A stretch of 64,000 bases of DNA from Notolepis coatsorum (taxonomy: Eukaryota; Chordata; Actinopteri; Aulopiformes; Paralepididae), in the NCBI GenBank assembly GCA_963971535.1, contig OZ020591.1, positions 13,423,577 to 13,487,576 of the forward strand, written 5' to 3'. Below are positions 21,456 to 31,600 of the stretch, piece after piece. The number at the start of each line of letters is the position of its first letter. Within the stretch, counting starts at the first letter, position 1. Position numbers and translations under genes: made by a program. Under the pieces are notes generated by a model. That model made no database searches. It was given only the letters and a program-made list of their open reading frames with translations, and was not told the DNA's origin.

Positions 21456-22440
21456 ATATGTGACTCGACGTGACCAAACCCGATTTGATCCGGTGAGAAA
21501 CAAGTGCCAGAAAAGGAACAATTGTCTTGCTCTTCAGAAAATCGAAAAAAATCGAAATCTGTTTTTTTTTACATCTTTGAAATGTCAATAATGTGTTCTC
21601 TTATTTGCTCTTATTTTCAAACTTAAATACAACTTGTAAATGAGGTAATTATTGTTATATAGTTCGACAGTATTGTCTCTCAATACTGTGGAAAAACTAC
21701 AGGTGAGGGGATTTACGTGTGGGTCTGTCAGCTTAACAGGTACTTAAGAGGTGTTGAAACACACACAGCCAAACGCTCTCCTTTCTTAGCAGGGAGAAGA
21801 ACAATGTTTATACACTTTATCTTAATGTTATAAGTTATAGCAACGCAACAAACGCAGTGTCCTGTCCATATAAAAAAGATTAAAAAAAACGCGAGTCCGC
21901 GGGTGTATTGTCATTAAATTAAACAACATTAAAACACATTTAGAATGTCACGAATTTGATGAGCGAACGAATTTACTTCGAGTGAATTTATTGCAACCTA
22001 ATGGTATAAGAAGTAAATTCATTCAATAGGGAAACTCAAAGAAAATAACAAACAAGTTATTATTATTATAGGACGCGTTGGTTGTTGTTGTAGACGAACG
22101 CGCGCTGGCAATTCATTTGATGACAAGACAAACGTCTTTCTGGGTCTGCATCCCCTTAACAATTGTGTGTATTGAGCTGTACTGTATTATTGCAACTTGG
22201 CTTGAATCCGCAGCAATAAGCCAGATAAACAAAATTGTATTAACGCGCCTCGTTAAATCCTCCGCCGTTTCCTCTCTCTCAGTGCTCCACTGTCCGGCTG
22301 GCTGCTCTGCCTGTCTGTCTGGCTACTCTGATCCAATCACATTCAGCGTTTCTCCCCCCCACCCACAGTCTGCGAATCAGAGCAGAGTAGGGCGGGTTTT
22401 CACGGAATGGAAAGTCTCTTTGCTTGTGAAGAGTGGCAGA
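21456..22440. other. Non-coding stretch, nothing assigned
   Basis: Contains AT-rich sequence, a short CTGTCTGTCTGG run near 22310 and no convincing exon, RNA gene or terminal repeat. Frames in it lack motifs. Confidence 0.5.
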
Positions 22441-22503
22441 AACCTTTCACTACCACACTACAGAAGGTTAACCCTTTCACTGCCACACTACAGAAGGTTA
22501 ACT

Positions 22504-22745
22504 TGATTGATTGATTGAAAACTTTATTAACAGATTGCAGAATGGGTACAATACAGTACAGCTCAATACACACAATTGTTAAGGGGATGCAGACCAGAGA
22601 AAGACTTTCATCTTGTTTACATCAGGATCCCCCATTTTCAATTCATCATAGAAAATAATGTTATGAATGCCCGAAAACATTTGTGATGTCACAGTATGAT
22701 GTCATAATCAAACATTCTAGAACATTTGTGTATCTATTCAACAAT
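22504..22745 (-). mobile_element. LINE-B 3' tail (first tandem copy)
   Basis: Starts with (TTGA)n and GAAAACTTTATTAACAG, then TTAAGGGGATGCAGACC and ATCCCCCATTTTCAATTC on the plus strand, the complement of the LINE-B 3' UTR. It is duplicated exactly at 22961-23202. Confidence 0.85.
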
Positions 22746-22960
22746 TCTCTCACAGCTACAGAAGGTTAACCCTTTCACTGCCACACTACAGAAGGTTAAC
22801 CTTTAAATCTAAACATCTAAATGCTTATTGATGTAGCCTTTCCTTCAGCCAATACCTTGACCCCCAACATTACATGGCTTATGTGAGGCTTCCAACAAAC
22901 CTTTCACTACCACACTACAGAAGGTTAACCCTTTCACTGCCACACTACAGAAGGTTAACT

Positions 22961-23202
22961 TGATTGATTGATTGAAAACTTTATTAACAGATTGCAGAAT
23001 GGGTACAATACAGTACAGCTCAATACACACAATTGTTAAGGGGATGCAGACCAGAGAAAGACTTTCATCTTGTTTACATCAGGATCCCCCATTTTCAATT
23101 CATCATAGAAAATAATGTTATGAATGCCCGAAAACATTTGTGATGTCACAGTATGATGTCATAATCAAACATTCTAGAACATTTGTGTATCTATTCAACA
23201 AT
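22961..23202 (-). mobile_element. LINE-B 3' tail (second tandem copy)
   Basis: Same sequence as 22504-22745, shifted by 457 bp, a product of the tandem duplication. Confidence 0.85.
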
Positions 23203-23400
23203 TCTCTCACAGCTACAGAAGGTTAACCCTTTCACTGCCACACTACAGAAGGTTAACCTTTAAATCTAAACATCTAAATGCTTATTGATGTAGCCTTTCC
23301 TTCAGCCAATACCTTGACCCCCAACATTACATGGCTTATGTGAGGCTTCCAACAAACCTTTCACTACCACACTACAGACGGTTAACCCTTTCACTACCAC

Positions 23401-23880
23401 ACTACAGAAGGTTAACCTTTCCTTATAATACATTTACATTTAGTAATTTAGCTTTTAGACTTACAAGGCAAATACTTCAACTGCCACAACAACTTGCCAC
23501 AAGACAGAGTCATTGGCATAACAAAAGAGCCTGATGCAAGGTGTTAATGTCCCCAGAGAGAGGGGGGCCATGGAATACAATGCATTCTGGGTAGGGTTGT
23601 AGTTGATTAAATCACAGGTGTGAACCTCTCCACAAGTTCAAAGACCATTCATCTCTGAATGCGTTTACTGATATCTCCATGATTCATAGGATGTAGCTTG
23701 AAAAATATCCCACCAAAATGTTCAAGTGATGGCTTATTTTTAAGGTATGAATCTGTACTTTCACAATATGTAAAAAAAAAAAAATGAAGATCCCTCAACA
23801 TGACCCTGAAGTCCATACCTGGTCACATATGTGATATAGCTGTTTTGACTGTAAAAGCCATCAGGAAATAAGAGCAGCGA
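23401..23880. other. Non-coding stretch, nothing firmly assigned
   Basis: Holds ACATTTACATTTAGTAATTTAG (23428-23450), resembling a widespread fish repeat phrase, and an A-run near 23772. No exon or RNA gene could be supported. Confidence 0.4.
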
Positions 23881-24246
23881 TTATCAGCGTGCGGCATGAG
23901 CGTGCATGCGCACACATACTATCGATCATCTAGCGTTTATTTGAAAACGATTCATAAATAGGCCGACAAATGACAACGTTCTGGAATATTCCAGTAAAAG
24001 GCGATTATCATAGAATGGGTTGTTTTTTCCGCGAAAACGAGTGATTTTCAAAATGCTATCAAACGGAAATGAAGCGATAAAAAAACAATCTGCCATGACA
24101 ATGTTGACTGGAAAATGAGTCTTTAATAAGCGACGGGCAGATTAGACACATAGCCAAAACATAGATTAGGCGATATTAAGTTAACATTGGAGTGGGTTTG
24201 GGCATTCAAGGGGGTAAAAAGGAAAACACGGCTGGCTCTCAAAGTG
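23881..24246. mobile_element. TTAA-type MITE, copy D (left part missing)
   Basis: CTAGCGTTTATTTGAAAACG (23930) and ATTCATAAATAGGCCGA match copy A near 3661. The right end GGCTCTCAAAGTG is followed by TTAA at 24247-24250, matching the TTAACACTTTGAG end of copy A when complemented. The left end was not found. Confidence 0.65.
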
Positions 24247-24269
24247 TTAACTCAGTGGACATTTCTAGC

Positions 24270-24600
24270 TCAATGCGAGGTCTGCTGCTGCTGGCTAATA
24301 ATACGGTCAATACATGGGGAGATCTTTGACAAGGCAACACGCATGTCATCCTCAAGGCTCAACTTGGCCCTATATTTTGTTTTCAGAGCTGTCATGGATG
24401 AAAAGCCAGCTTCACACAGATATGTGGTGCTGAATGGTATCAACACCTTAACTGCTGCATCATGATATACTTGGTACTCAGCACCACACTCTGAAACTAG
24501 CTCTCCAGGTGGTATCAGATGAGATTTCAATGAGTTCTTCCAAGAGTTTGGATGGAGATGTGTCAGGAAGCTTTGACTCAATGTTGTCTGTAAAGTTTTT
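24270..24600 (-). pseudogene. hAT transposase C-terminal relic (ZBED5/FAM200-like)
   Basis: The minus strand encodes AAVKVLIPFSTTYLCEAGFS, then MTALKTKYRAKLSLEDDMRV and ALSKISPCIDRIISQQQQTSH. This is the conserved C-terminal dimerisation block of a hAT transposase family also found domesticated in ZBED5/FAM200-type vertebrate genes. Upstream, a second frame has LPDTSPSKLLEELIEISSDT, so at least one frameshift splits the domain. No N-terminal BED finger or catalytic region is present. It is a decayed transposon fragment; exaptation is not suggested by anything seen here. Confidence 0.75.
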
Positions 24601-25059
24601 TTTTATCCAGAGTAACTTGGTGATCCTTTTCTGTGTTTTATTAAATAATGATTTTCAGATTTTGAGAAATGGTCAAACTTATCAAAATAGCGTATTTTCA
24701 TGTAAAACAGTGCAGCTGCAACATATAGCACTTTAGTGATAATTTTCTGTAATCCAAAAACTTAGGGTGTGCTTATGTATGCATTCCCCCATATCTCCAC
24801 ACAGTAACTCAAATATGGTAAGACAGTATATTTAGGTATTTCTCTTGCCATCAAAGTTGATATTTTCTACAGTAGAATAATAGATCATTAGCGTCGTTGG
24901 CTCAGTGGTCTGCTGTTGTGGCCCCCTGTCCTGTGCACTTCAGCCCCAGCCTCGTATGTTATCTGGAGTGATGGAGGTTACGGCTCTTTGAAGGGAGCCG
25001 GATATTTTGTCTCAGTCTCTTTCCAAGAAGCTAGAATAACGGGTCATCGTTCTTTCTTT
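24601..25059. other. Non-coding stretch
   Basis: AT-rich sequence with no frame. GTTGGCTCAGTGGTCTGCTG at 24897 resembles a tRNA A box, but no B box follows at tRNA spacing, so no tRNA or SINE is called. Confidence 0.45.
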
Positions 25060-25440
25060 AGGGGTTGATTGATTTAAAACTTTATTAACGGATTGCAGAA
25101 TGGGTACAATACAGTACAGCTCAATACTAACAACTGCCAAGAGGATGAAGACCAGAAAAATACTTTTTCGTCTCGTTTACATAAGGCTCCTCCATTTTCA
25201 ATTCATCAAGACATTTATGACATGATACAAGACATACAAATATACGGTACTGTGTAAGAAAAAGAGATCATAAAAAAATATACATCCGAAGGGGAATAAA
25301 CTGTACAGGGGGGGGTTTGACATTTACTGGGGCCAGTTTCTAATTTCAGCCACCCGTAGGTGGGCAGGGGTAAGGTGGGTTTTAGGAGTAAGGCCAAGCA
25401 GTAGGGTAGGTGTGGAAGTAACGTTATCATCAGGCTGACT
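25060..25440 (-). mobile_element. LINE-B 3' end copy
   Basis: Starts TTGATTGATTTAAAACTTTATTAACGG with the usual LINE-B 3' UTR words, then GGGGCCAGTTTCTAATT and ACCCGTAGGTGGGCAGGGGT, which belong to the end of the LINE-B coding region. It is diverged and internally shortened. Confidence 0.75.
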
Positions 25441-25499
25441 GATGGTGATTTGTGCGTCGCCCTCCCGGCCGCGTCTATTCTTTCTACAACGCCACTCGG

Positions 25500-25825
25500 T
25501 TTCCGCGTTGCCGTTTTGCGCTCTGATTGGCCGAGCGCGCGCATGCGCATGAGCCGCGACAAGCTCCTCTATCTAAACTCTGCTTAAGCTCCAGGAGAGA
25601 GGCTGAAAAGCCGCAGTTCTTGCCCGACTGATGGGAGCCGAATCCCGGATCCGATTTTTCTGATGAATACCCCCAAAACATGGAGGTCCCGAACGCAATT
25701 TATACAAATGGAAGTATTGATTACGCCGTAATGAATCATTAAAAAAATATACCGTTAACTGGAATATGTTGTGTGTGCCTTTACACATATGTTGGATTAT
25801 GTAATTGGTTTGTCATGACAAACTA
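25500..25825. repeat. Interspersed repeat shared with 48750-49060
   Basis: GATTGGCCGAGCGCGCGCATGC, GAGCCGAATCCCGGATCCG and GTTAACTGGAATATGTTGTG occur in the same order at 48762, 48880 and 49000, with scattered differences over about 300 bp. The family could not be named. Confidence 0.8.
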
Positions 25826-25969
25826 ATAAAAAATCGCATCGCCGGCTTCGCGGCTGCGTTGCCGGTCCGCGACCCGAGCTCTGGTGTCCGCTGGAGCAAG
25901 CCGCAATCCCGTGGCCACAATCTGCTTCAGAATCATCATTGGAACCAGTTCGAGAGCCGCCGCTGGTAT

Positions 25970-26822
25970 CTATATCACCACCGATATCTATATCACCACA
26001 GATATCTATATCACCACCGATATCTATATCACCACCGATATCTATATCACCACTGATATCTATATCACCACTGATATCACCACCGATATCTATATCACCA
26101 CAGATATCTATATCACCACAGATATCTATATCACCACCGATATCTATATCACCACTGATATCACCACAGATATCTATATCACCACAGATATCTATATCAC
26201 CACAGATATCTATATCACCACCGATATCTATATCACCACCGATATCTATATCACCACAGATATCTATATCACCACAGATATCTATATCACCACAGATATC
26301 TATATCACCACAGATATCTATATCTCCACTGATATCTATATCACCACTGATATCTATATCACACTGATATCTATATCACCACTGATATCACCACCGATAT
26401 CTATATCACCACAGATATCTATATCACCACAGATATCTATATCACCACTGATATCACCACCGATATCTATATCACCACTGATATCTATATCACCACCGAT
26501 ATCTATATCACCACCGATATCTATATCACCACTGATATCACCACCGATATATATATCACCACAGATATCTATATCACCACAGATATCTATATCACCACTG
26601 ATATCACCACCGATATCTATATCACCACTGATATCTATATCACCACCGATATCTATATCACCACCGATATCTATATCACCACCGATATCTATATCACCAC
26701 TGATATCTATATCACCACAGATATCTATATCACCACAGATATCTATATCACCACTGATATCTATATCACCACAGATATCTATATCACCACAGATATCTAT
26801 ATCTCCACTGATATCGCCACCA
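25970..26822. repeat. GATATC-rich 18-bp minisatellite, about 850 bp
   Basis: Built from GATATCTATATCACCAC(A/C/T) units of 18 bp, with some 12-bp units (GATATCACCACC). Because unit lengths are multiples of 3 and lack stop codons, long frames rich in Ile/Ser/Pro or Thr/Asp/Tyr remain open in two or more frames. No start context or signal supports translation. Confidence 0.95.
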
Positions 26823-26849
26823 CCACATTTTCTGTAATTAATCTAGATT

Positions 26850-27157
26850 AAAAATAGCATTTTTCTACATAAAACCGAAGCTTGGAGTAAAATCATGGAA
26901 TTAATGTAAAATCAACAGAAAGTATATTTAGATTCAAATACTATTTTAATAGCTTTCTTTGAATACAGTTTCTCTCCTGTGAAATACAAATGTTCAACAA
27001 AACCATCAACATTGACTCAGCTAGACCTCTCTCTTATATCCGCGGCGCTAAGATTGAAGATTTTTCACTCCAGAGATTAATCTAGATTAATTTATTTGAA
27101 TGCTTTAATACATTTTAATTAATCTCCAGAGTTAAAGCATTCATTTTGACAGCCCTA
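26850..27157. mobile_element. hAT-type element end
   Basis: AATTAATCTAGATTAA words near 26836 and 27080 and the end CATTTTGACAGCCCTA at 27142-27157 match the TAGGGCTGTCAAAATG terminus common in fish hAT elements. The opposite terminus was not recognised. Confidence 0.5.
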
Positions 27158-27263
27158 ATAATAATACAAAAGTTTCATTACCTCTCTGTCTGAAGCCTGT
27201 CCACAACTCCACAGTCCACACGCATTTCCTTTTGTAAAACGTCACCACATTGACAATACTAAC

Positions 27264-27670
27264 TGTAAATAACCCCAAGAATGGTTTATTATTTGTTGAG
27301 CAATTACCTGTGTAATATTTGTGTTTAGGAATATTTACATTTACATTTATATATAATATGAATATCCAGGACCTTTTTGTTATTAGAATTGATAGAAGCC
27401 TGTGTGTGTGTGACTTTAATTTATGTAAATCCGTGTCGCGAGGCAGTGTTTTCCGGTCGCGGTCACAGGCTTTTGTTGACAGTTTTGACAGTGCATTGCG
27501 AGAGAAGGAATACGCAACAAGTTTTAATGGACCCGTATGAGGCCATATCTCTTACGGTGGGAATGTTATTGTTTTAAAAGGAAATGTAATACGATGTAAA
27601 AGGATAAATAAAACAGTGATTATACCATCAGTACGTTTATAAGCCACTCAATATACGGGGATCCGTTACA
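27264..27670 (+). repeat. BEL2 5' LTR
   Basis: Starts TGTAAATAACC and ends GGATCCGTTACA (TG...CA). It has a TATATATAATATG stretch near 27349 as possible TATA element and AATAAAACAG near 27607 as polyadenylation signal. It differs from the 3' LTR at about 27301, 27391 and 27657. Confidence 0.95.
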
Positions 27671-27881
27671 GTAAGAGATTCACCTCTCCAACCGGCAATC
27701 AACTGTCTACTCTTTAACGGAGATTACAACCAAAAAGGACGACCTCCATGAATAAAAGTACATTACGGATCTAAAGGAACACTTTTATGGATGGACAGGA
27801 CTACTTTTACGGACAAAGGGATATGAGCAGCGTTGAGTTGAAGCGGTTGTGATAAAGGGAGCAACGGAAAAAGTCAAAACA

Positions 27882-28670
27882 ATGGATGGATCTGGTGCTA
27901 TTTTGCGCGACAAGGAAACAGACACAGAACAAGCTGTCAGACAAGAAAAAAAAGGGACATTGCAAAACAAAACAATGGATGGATCTGGTGCTATTTTGCG
28001 CGACAAGGAAACAGACACAGAACAAGCTGTCAGACAAGAAAAAAAAGGAACATTGCAAAACAAAACAAATCTTGCTGATTATGAGGAAGATAATGATGCA
28101 GATTTAGTTAGGCTGTCAGAAAGAGTGCGAATCCCAACGGAAAAAATGCTAGTTTACCGTGAAGATGAACAGAACAAACGGGAAAAGAGACTTTTTAGTC
28201 TTTATGAACAGTGGAAAGCCCAAGCACGTGAAACACGGCAAGACCTAAAATCTGACAAAACAGATAATCAATTAGCACACCTTGCAGACAATTTGGAAAA
28301 AAGGAAATTTGACATCATGAAATTATATGATGAACTGAGAGTCCACGGCACGCCTGACACTGAGCTAAGGCGCAAAGTTGATGCTTGTGCAGCAGTAACG
28401 AGTGACATTGTCAAAATACTGAATGAGAGACTGACTGGTGTAAATGGAGAATACGATGCAGAACATGAAGGACAGCGCTTGCGTGAGCTAAGTAAGCCTC
28501 ACTATGCCCGGTCCATTTTTAGTTCCTCTGCTTCAGAACTGTCTGGCAGTCATTATTCCACACACTCAAATGTTACAGTCAAGCGAGCAGAAGCAGCGGC
28601 AGAGTTAGCTGCAAAGGAGGCTGAATATAAGATGCTATTGGAGGAAAAGAGACAAAAGGAAAAAATCTGA
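27882..28670 (+). CDS. BEL2 gag, N-terminal part, ended by in-frame TGA
   Basis: ATG at 27882 is the first good start after the LTR. The frame opens with a 31-residue block (MDGSGAILRDKETDTEQ...) that is present twice in tandem, a 93-bp in-frame duplication (27882-27974, 27975-28067). A charged region with YEDNDAD-like acidic residues, EKMLVYREDEQNKREKR and a Glu/Lys/Ala-rich helix (KRAEAAAELAAKEAEYKML) suggests a coiled coil for particle assembly. TGA at 28668-28670 interrupts. The same frame continues at once with LEEEHRKELDEHKAEL, so the stop is a substitution (CGA to TGA is possible) or a readthrough site. Translation would otherwise run on into pol. Confidence 0.75.
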   Translation: MDGSGAILRDKETDTEQAVRQEKKGTLQNKTMDGSGAILRDKETDTEQAVRQEKKGTLQNKTNLADYEEDNDADLVRLSERVRIPTEKMLVYREDEQNKREKRLFSLYEQWKAQARETRQDLKSDKTDNQLAHLADNLEKRKFDIMKLYDELRVHGTPDTELRRKVDACAAVTSDIVKILNERLTGVNGEYDAEHEGQRLRELSKPHYARSIFSSSASELSGSHYSTHSNVTVKRAEAAAELAAKEAEYKMLLEEKRQKEKI

Positions 28671-31600
28671 GCTTTAGAGGAAGAACACAGGAAGGAATTG
28701 GATGAACACAAGGCAGAATTGGAAAGATTACAAGTTGAAAAAGACTTAAAGGCTGCCCAAGCAAGATTTGAAGTTTACGACAGAGAAGTGAAAGAGGAGT
28801 CTGATGTTCGGTCTGCCCATGTCTCTCTGCCATTCAGCTCCAACCCCCCTGCAACAATGCACCCTCGCATAGCTGCCCCTCCATCTCCTCCTGTTGATGT
28901 AATTTGCCTAGCACAGGCTATCCAGGACAGCATTGCTATTAACAGACTTCCAATGCCGGAGCCTACCGTGTTTAATGGCAATCCAATTGACTTTGTTGAA
29001 TGGAAGTCTTCATTTATGTCTCTCATAGATGGTAAAAACATTTCCCCTGCCGACAAGCTGCACTACCTCAAGAGATATGTAGGTGGCGCAGCTAACAAAT
29101 GCCTAGAAGGGACATTCTATCGCAGCGACAGCGAAGCGTACGGTGACGCTTGGAGCAAGCTCAACCAGAGGTACGGCCAACCTTTCATCATTCAAAGGGC
29201 CTTTAGAGAAAAGCTATCCACCTGGCCAAAAATACAGCATAAGGATGCGGAAGGGCTGAGGACCTTCTCAGATTACTTAAACGCCTGTGTGCAGGCCATG
29301 CCCCATGTAAAGGGTTTAAATATCCTAAACGACTGTGAGGAAAATCAAAAGTTAATACGGAAGCTGCCAGAGTGGATGGCTTCAAGTTGGAACCGGCAGG
29401 TGACAGCGCGTCTCAGGGAGGGAAAGGATTTTCCCAGCTTTGAAGACTTCGCCAAGTTCATGTCTATGGAGGCTGAAACTGCCTGCAATCCAATCACCTC
29501 CTTCTTTGCTCTCCATTCAGCTGAATCCAATCAAGACAGACTGAACACAAGGGTAAGCAAAGGAAACAAAGCTAGCGCTTTCAACACACAAACAGTGGTG
29601 GAAAATAATCAACAGACAACAACAAAAGAAAGGATCAAGACCCCTTGCATACTATGTCAGGATATCAGTCACCAGCTTTGCAAATGTCCAGACTTCATGA
29701 AAATGCAACTGGAACACAGAAGGACGTACGTCAAAGAGAAAAGACTGTGTTATGGATGTCTTAAGCCTGGTCACAGCGCTAAGGAGTGCCGGCATCGCCA
29801 CACATGTGACTCATGCAAAGGACGACATCCCACCTGTCTTCACAATGACAGCTACAATGAAAGAGCAAAAAGGGAGAATTCATCACGACGCAGTGAAATG
29901 GAACCAACACCTGCTCTGTCCCTCAACGTCACCAGTCAAGGTCAGTCAGAAAACAGCTCCATGATCGTGCCGGTGTGGGTGTCTAAAGATGAGAATCCAT
30001 CCACAGAAAAACTTGTGTACGCTCTGTTAGATACACAAAGCGACACAACATTCATCGAGCAAGATCTATGTAAAGAACTACAGCTGACTACTTGCCCAGT
30101 CAAACTGAAACTCACTACCATGATGGGTGAAAATATGGTCTTTAAAAGTGAGCGGACATCTGGCCTGCGTGTGAGAGGATTCAACTCCATTGAGCACATC
30201 AATCTGCCTCCTGCTTACACCAAAGACTGCATACCTGTAAATAGAGAACACATACCCACACACGAAACGGCCAAAAGATGGCACCACCTCACAGCGATCG
30301 CAGACCAAATACCGCCTCTCCTCAGTTGTGAAGTGGGGCTACTGATAGGCTACAATTGTCCAAGAAGTGTTGTACCCAGGCGGGTCATAACAGGAACAGA
30401 TGATGAACCCTTTGCCATTCTCACAGACTTAGGGTGGAGTATTGTTGGCTGTTCAACACCACACTCTCCACAACTGTCAACCGGTCACTGTCACAGAGTA
30501 ACCGTGAAGGAGATGCCTGCAGTGACTCCAATGGATGCAATCAGAATCCTTGAAACGGATTTCAGAGACACTCAGGGAAACGACAAAATGGTCTCTCAAG
30601 AGGATTTGATCTTTCTAGACAAATTGAGGGAAAACATAAAGATAAACGAACATGGATATTACGAGATGCCACTCCCCTTCAGAGAGAGGCCATGCTTACC
30701 AGATAACAAGCAACTTGCTGCTGTGAGGCTCAGTCACCTGAAAAGGAAGTTCGATGGAAATGAAAGTTACAAGAAGGACTACACCAACTACATGAAGGAC
30801 ATCATCGACAGGGGTGACGTAGAGGAGGTACGTACTGAAGGCACCAATGGAGAAAAATGGTACATACCTCACCATGGTGTATATCACCCCCAAAAGCCTG
30901 AGCAGCTGAGAGTAGTGTTCGACTGCTCGGCAAAGTACAAGGGAAGTAGCCTAAATGAACACCTTCTCGCAGGCCCAGACATGATCAACAATCTCACAGG
31001 TGTACTGATTCGTTTCCGTCAGCATGGCATTGCACTGATGTGTGACATAGAAAAGATGTTTCATCAGTTTCACGTCTCAGAGAGGGACCGTGACTACCTA
31101 CGCTTCCTTTGGTGGGAGAACAGCAACCTAAGCACCCCACCTCAAGAATACAGGATGAAGGTCCATCTTTTTGGAGATGTATCTTCACCAGGGTGTGCAA
31201 ACTACGGATTGAAGCAGCTCGCCAAAGAACACAGTCACACACACCCATTAGGGTCTCAGTTCATTACCAGAGACTTTTATGTAGACGACGGTGTTGCCAG
31301 TGTTGAGTCTGTTGAAAAGGCCATTCAAATGGCAAAAGAGGCATGTGAGCTGTGTGCAGAGAGAGGTTTACGCCTCCACAAATTTGTGTCGAACAACTGT
31401 GCTGTTCTCCAGAGCATTCCCTCAACAGAACTCGCCACAGACATTAAGGCAAAGAATCTCACATTCAACGACACAGCCCTAGAAAGAGCATTGGGAATAA
31501 ACTGGAATGTCGAGAGTGACTGTTTCACCTTTAAAGTCACATCAAAGAACCAGCCAGCGACACGGCGTGGCATCCTGTCATCTGTCGCCTCCATATACGA

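Larger units (their letters stand above)
22441..23400. repeat. 457-bp tandem duplication (2.1 copies)
   Basis: The sequence from CCTTTCACTACCACACTACAG at about 22443 recurs with an offset of 457 bp (about 22900), and a third partial copy starts near 23357. The two full copies appear identical over almost all bases that I compared. Each unit contains one LINE-B 3' tail and several copies of GTTAACCCTTTCACTGCCAC, which resembles a TTAA-transposon terminus. The LINE tail was therefore duplicated with its surroundings and did not insert twice. Confidence 0.9.

Noticed and set aside
24270-24600. A domesticated ZBED-type host gene
   Set aside because: Only the C-terminal transposase part is present, with a frameshift and no upstream exon, so a decayed hAT copy is the simpler reading.
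24897-24930. tRNA-like A box GTTGGCTCAGTGG
   Set aside because: No B box at suitable distance and no recognisable body.
25884-26837. A 317-codon open frame rich in Ile, Thr, Asp and Tyr
   Set aside because: It is a translation of the 18-bp minisatellite; several frames are open because the period is a multiple of three and the unit has no stop.
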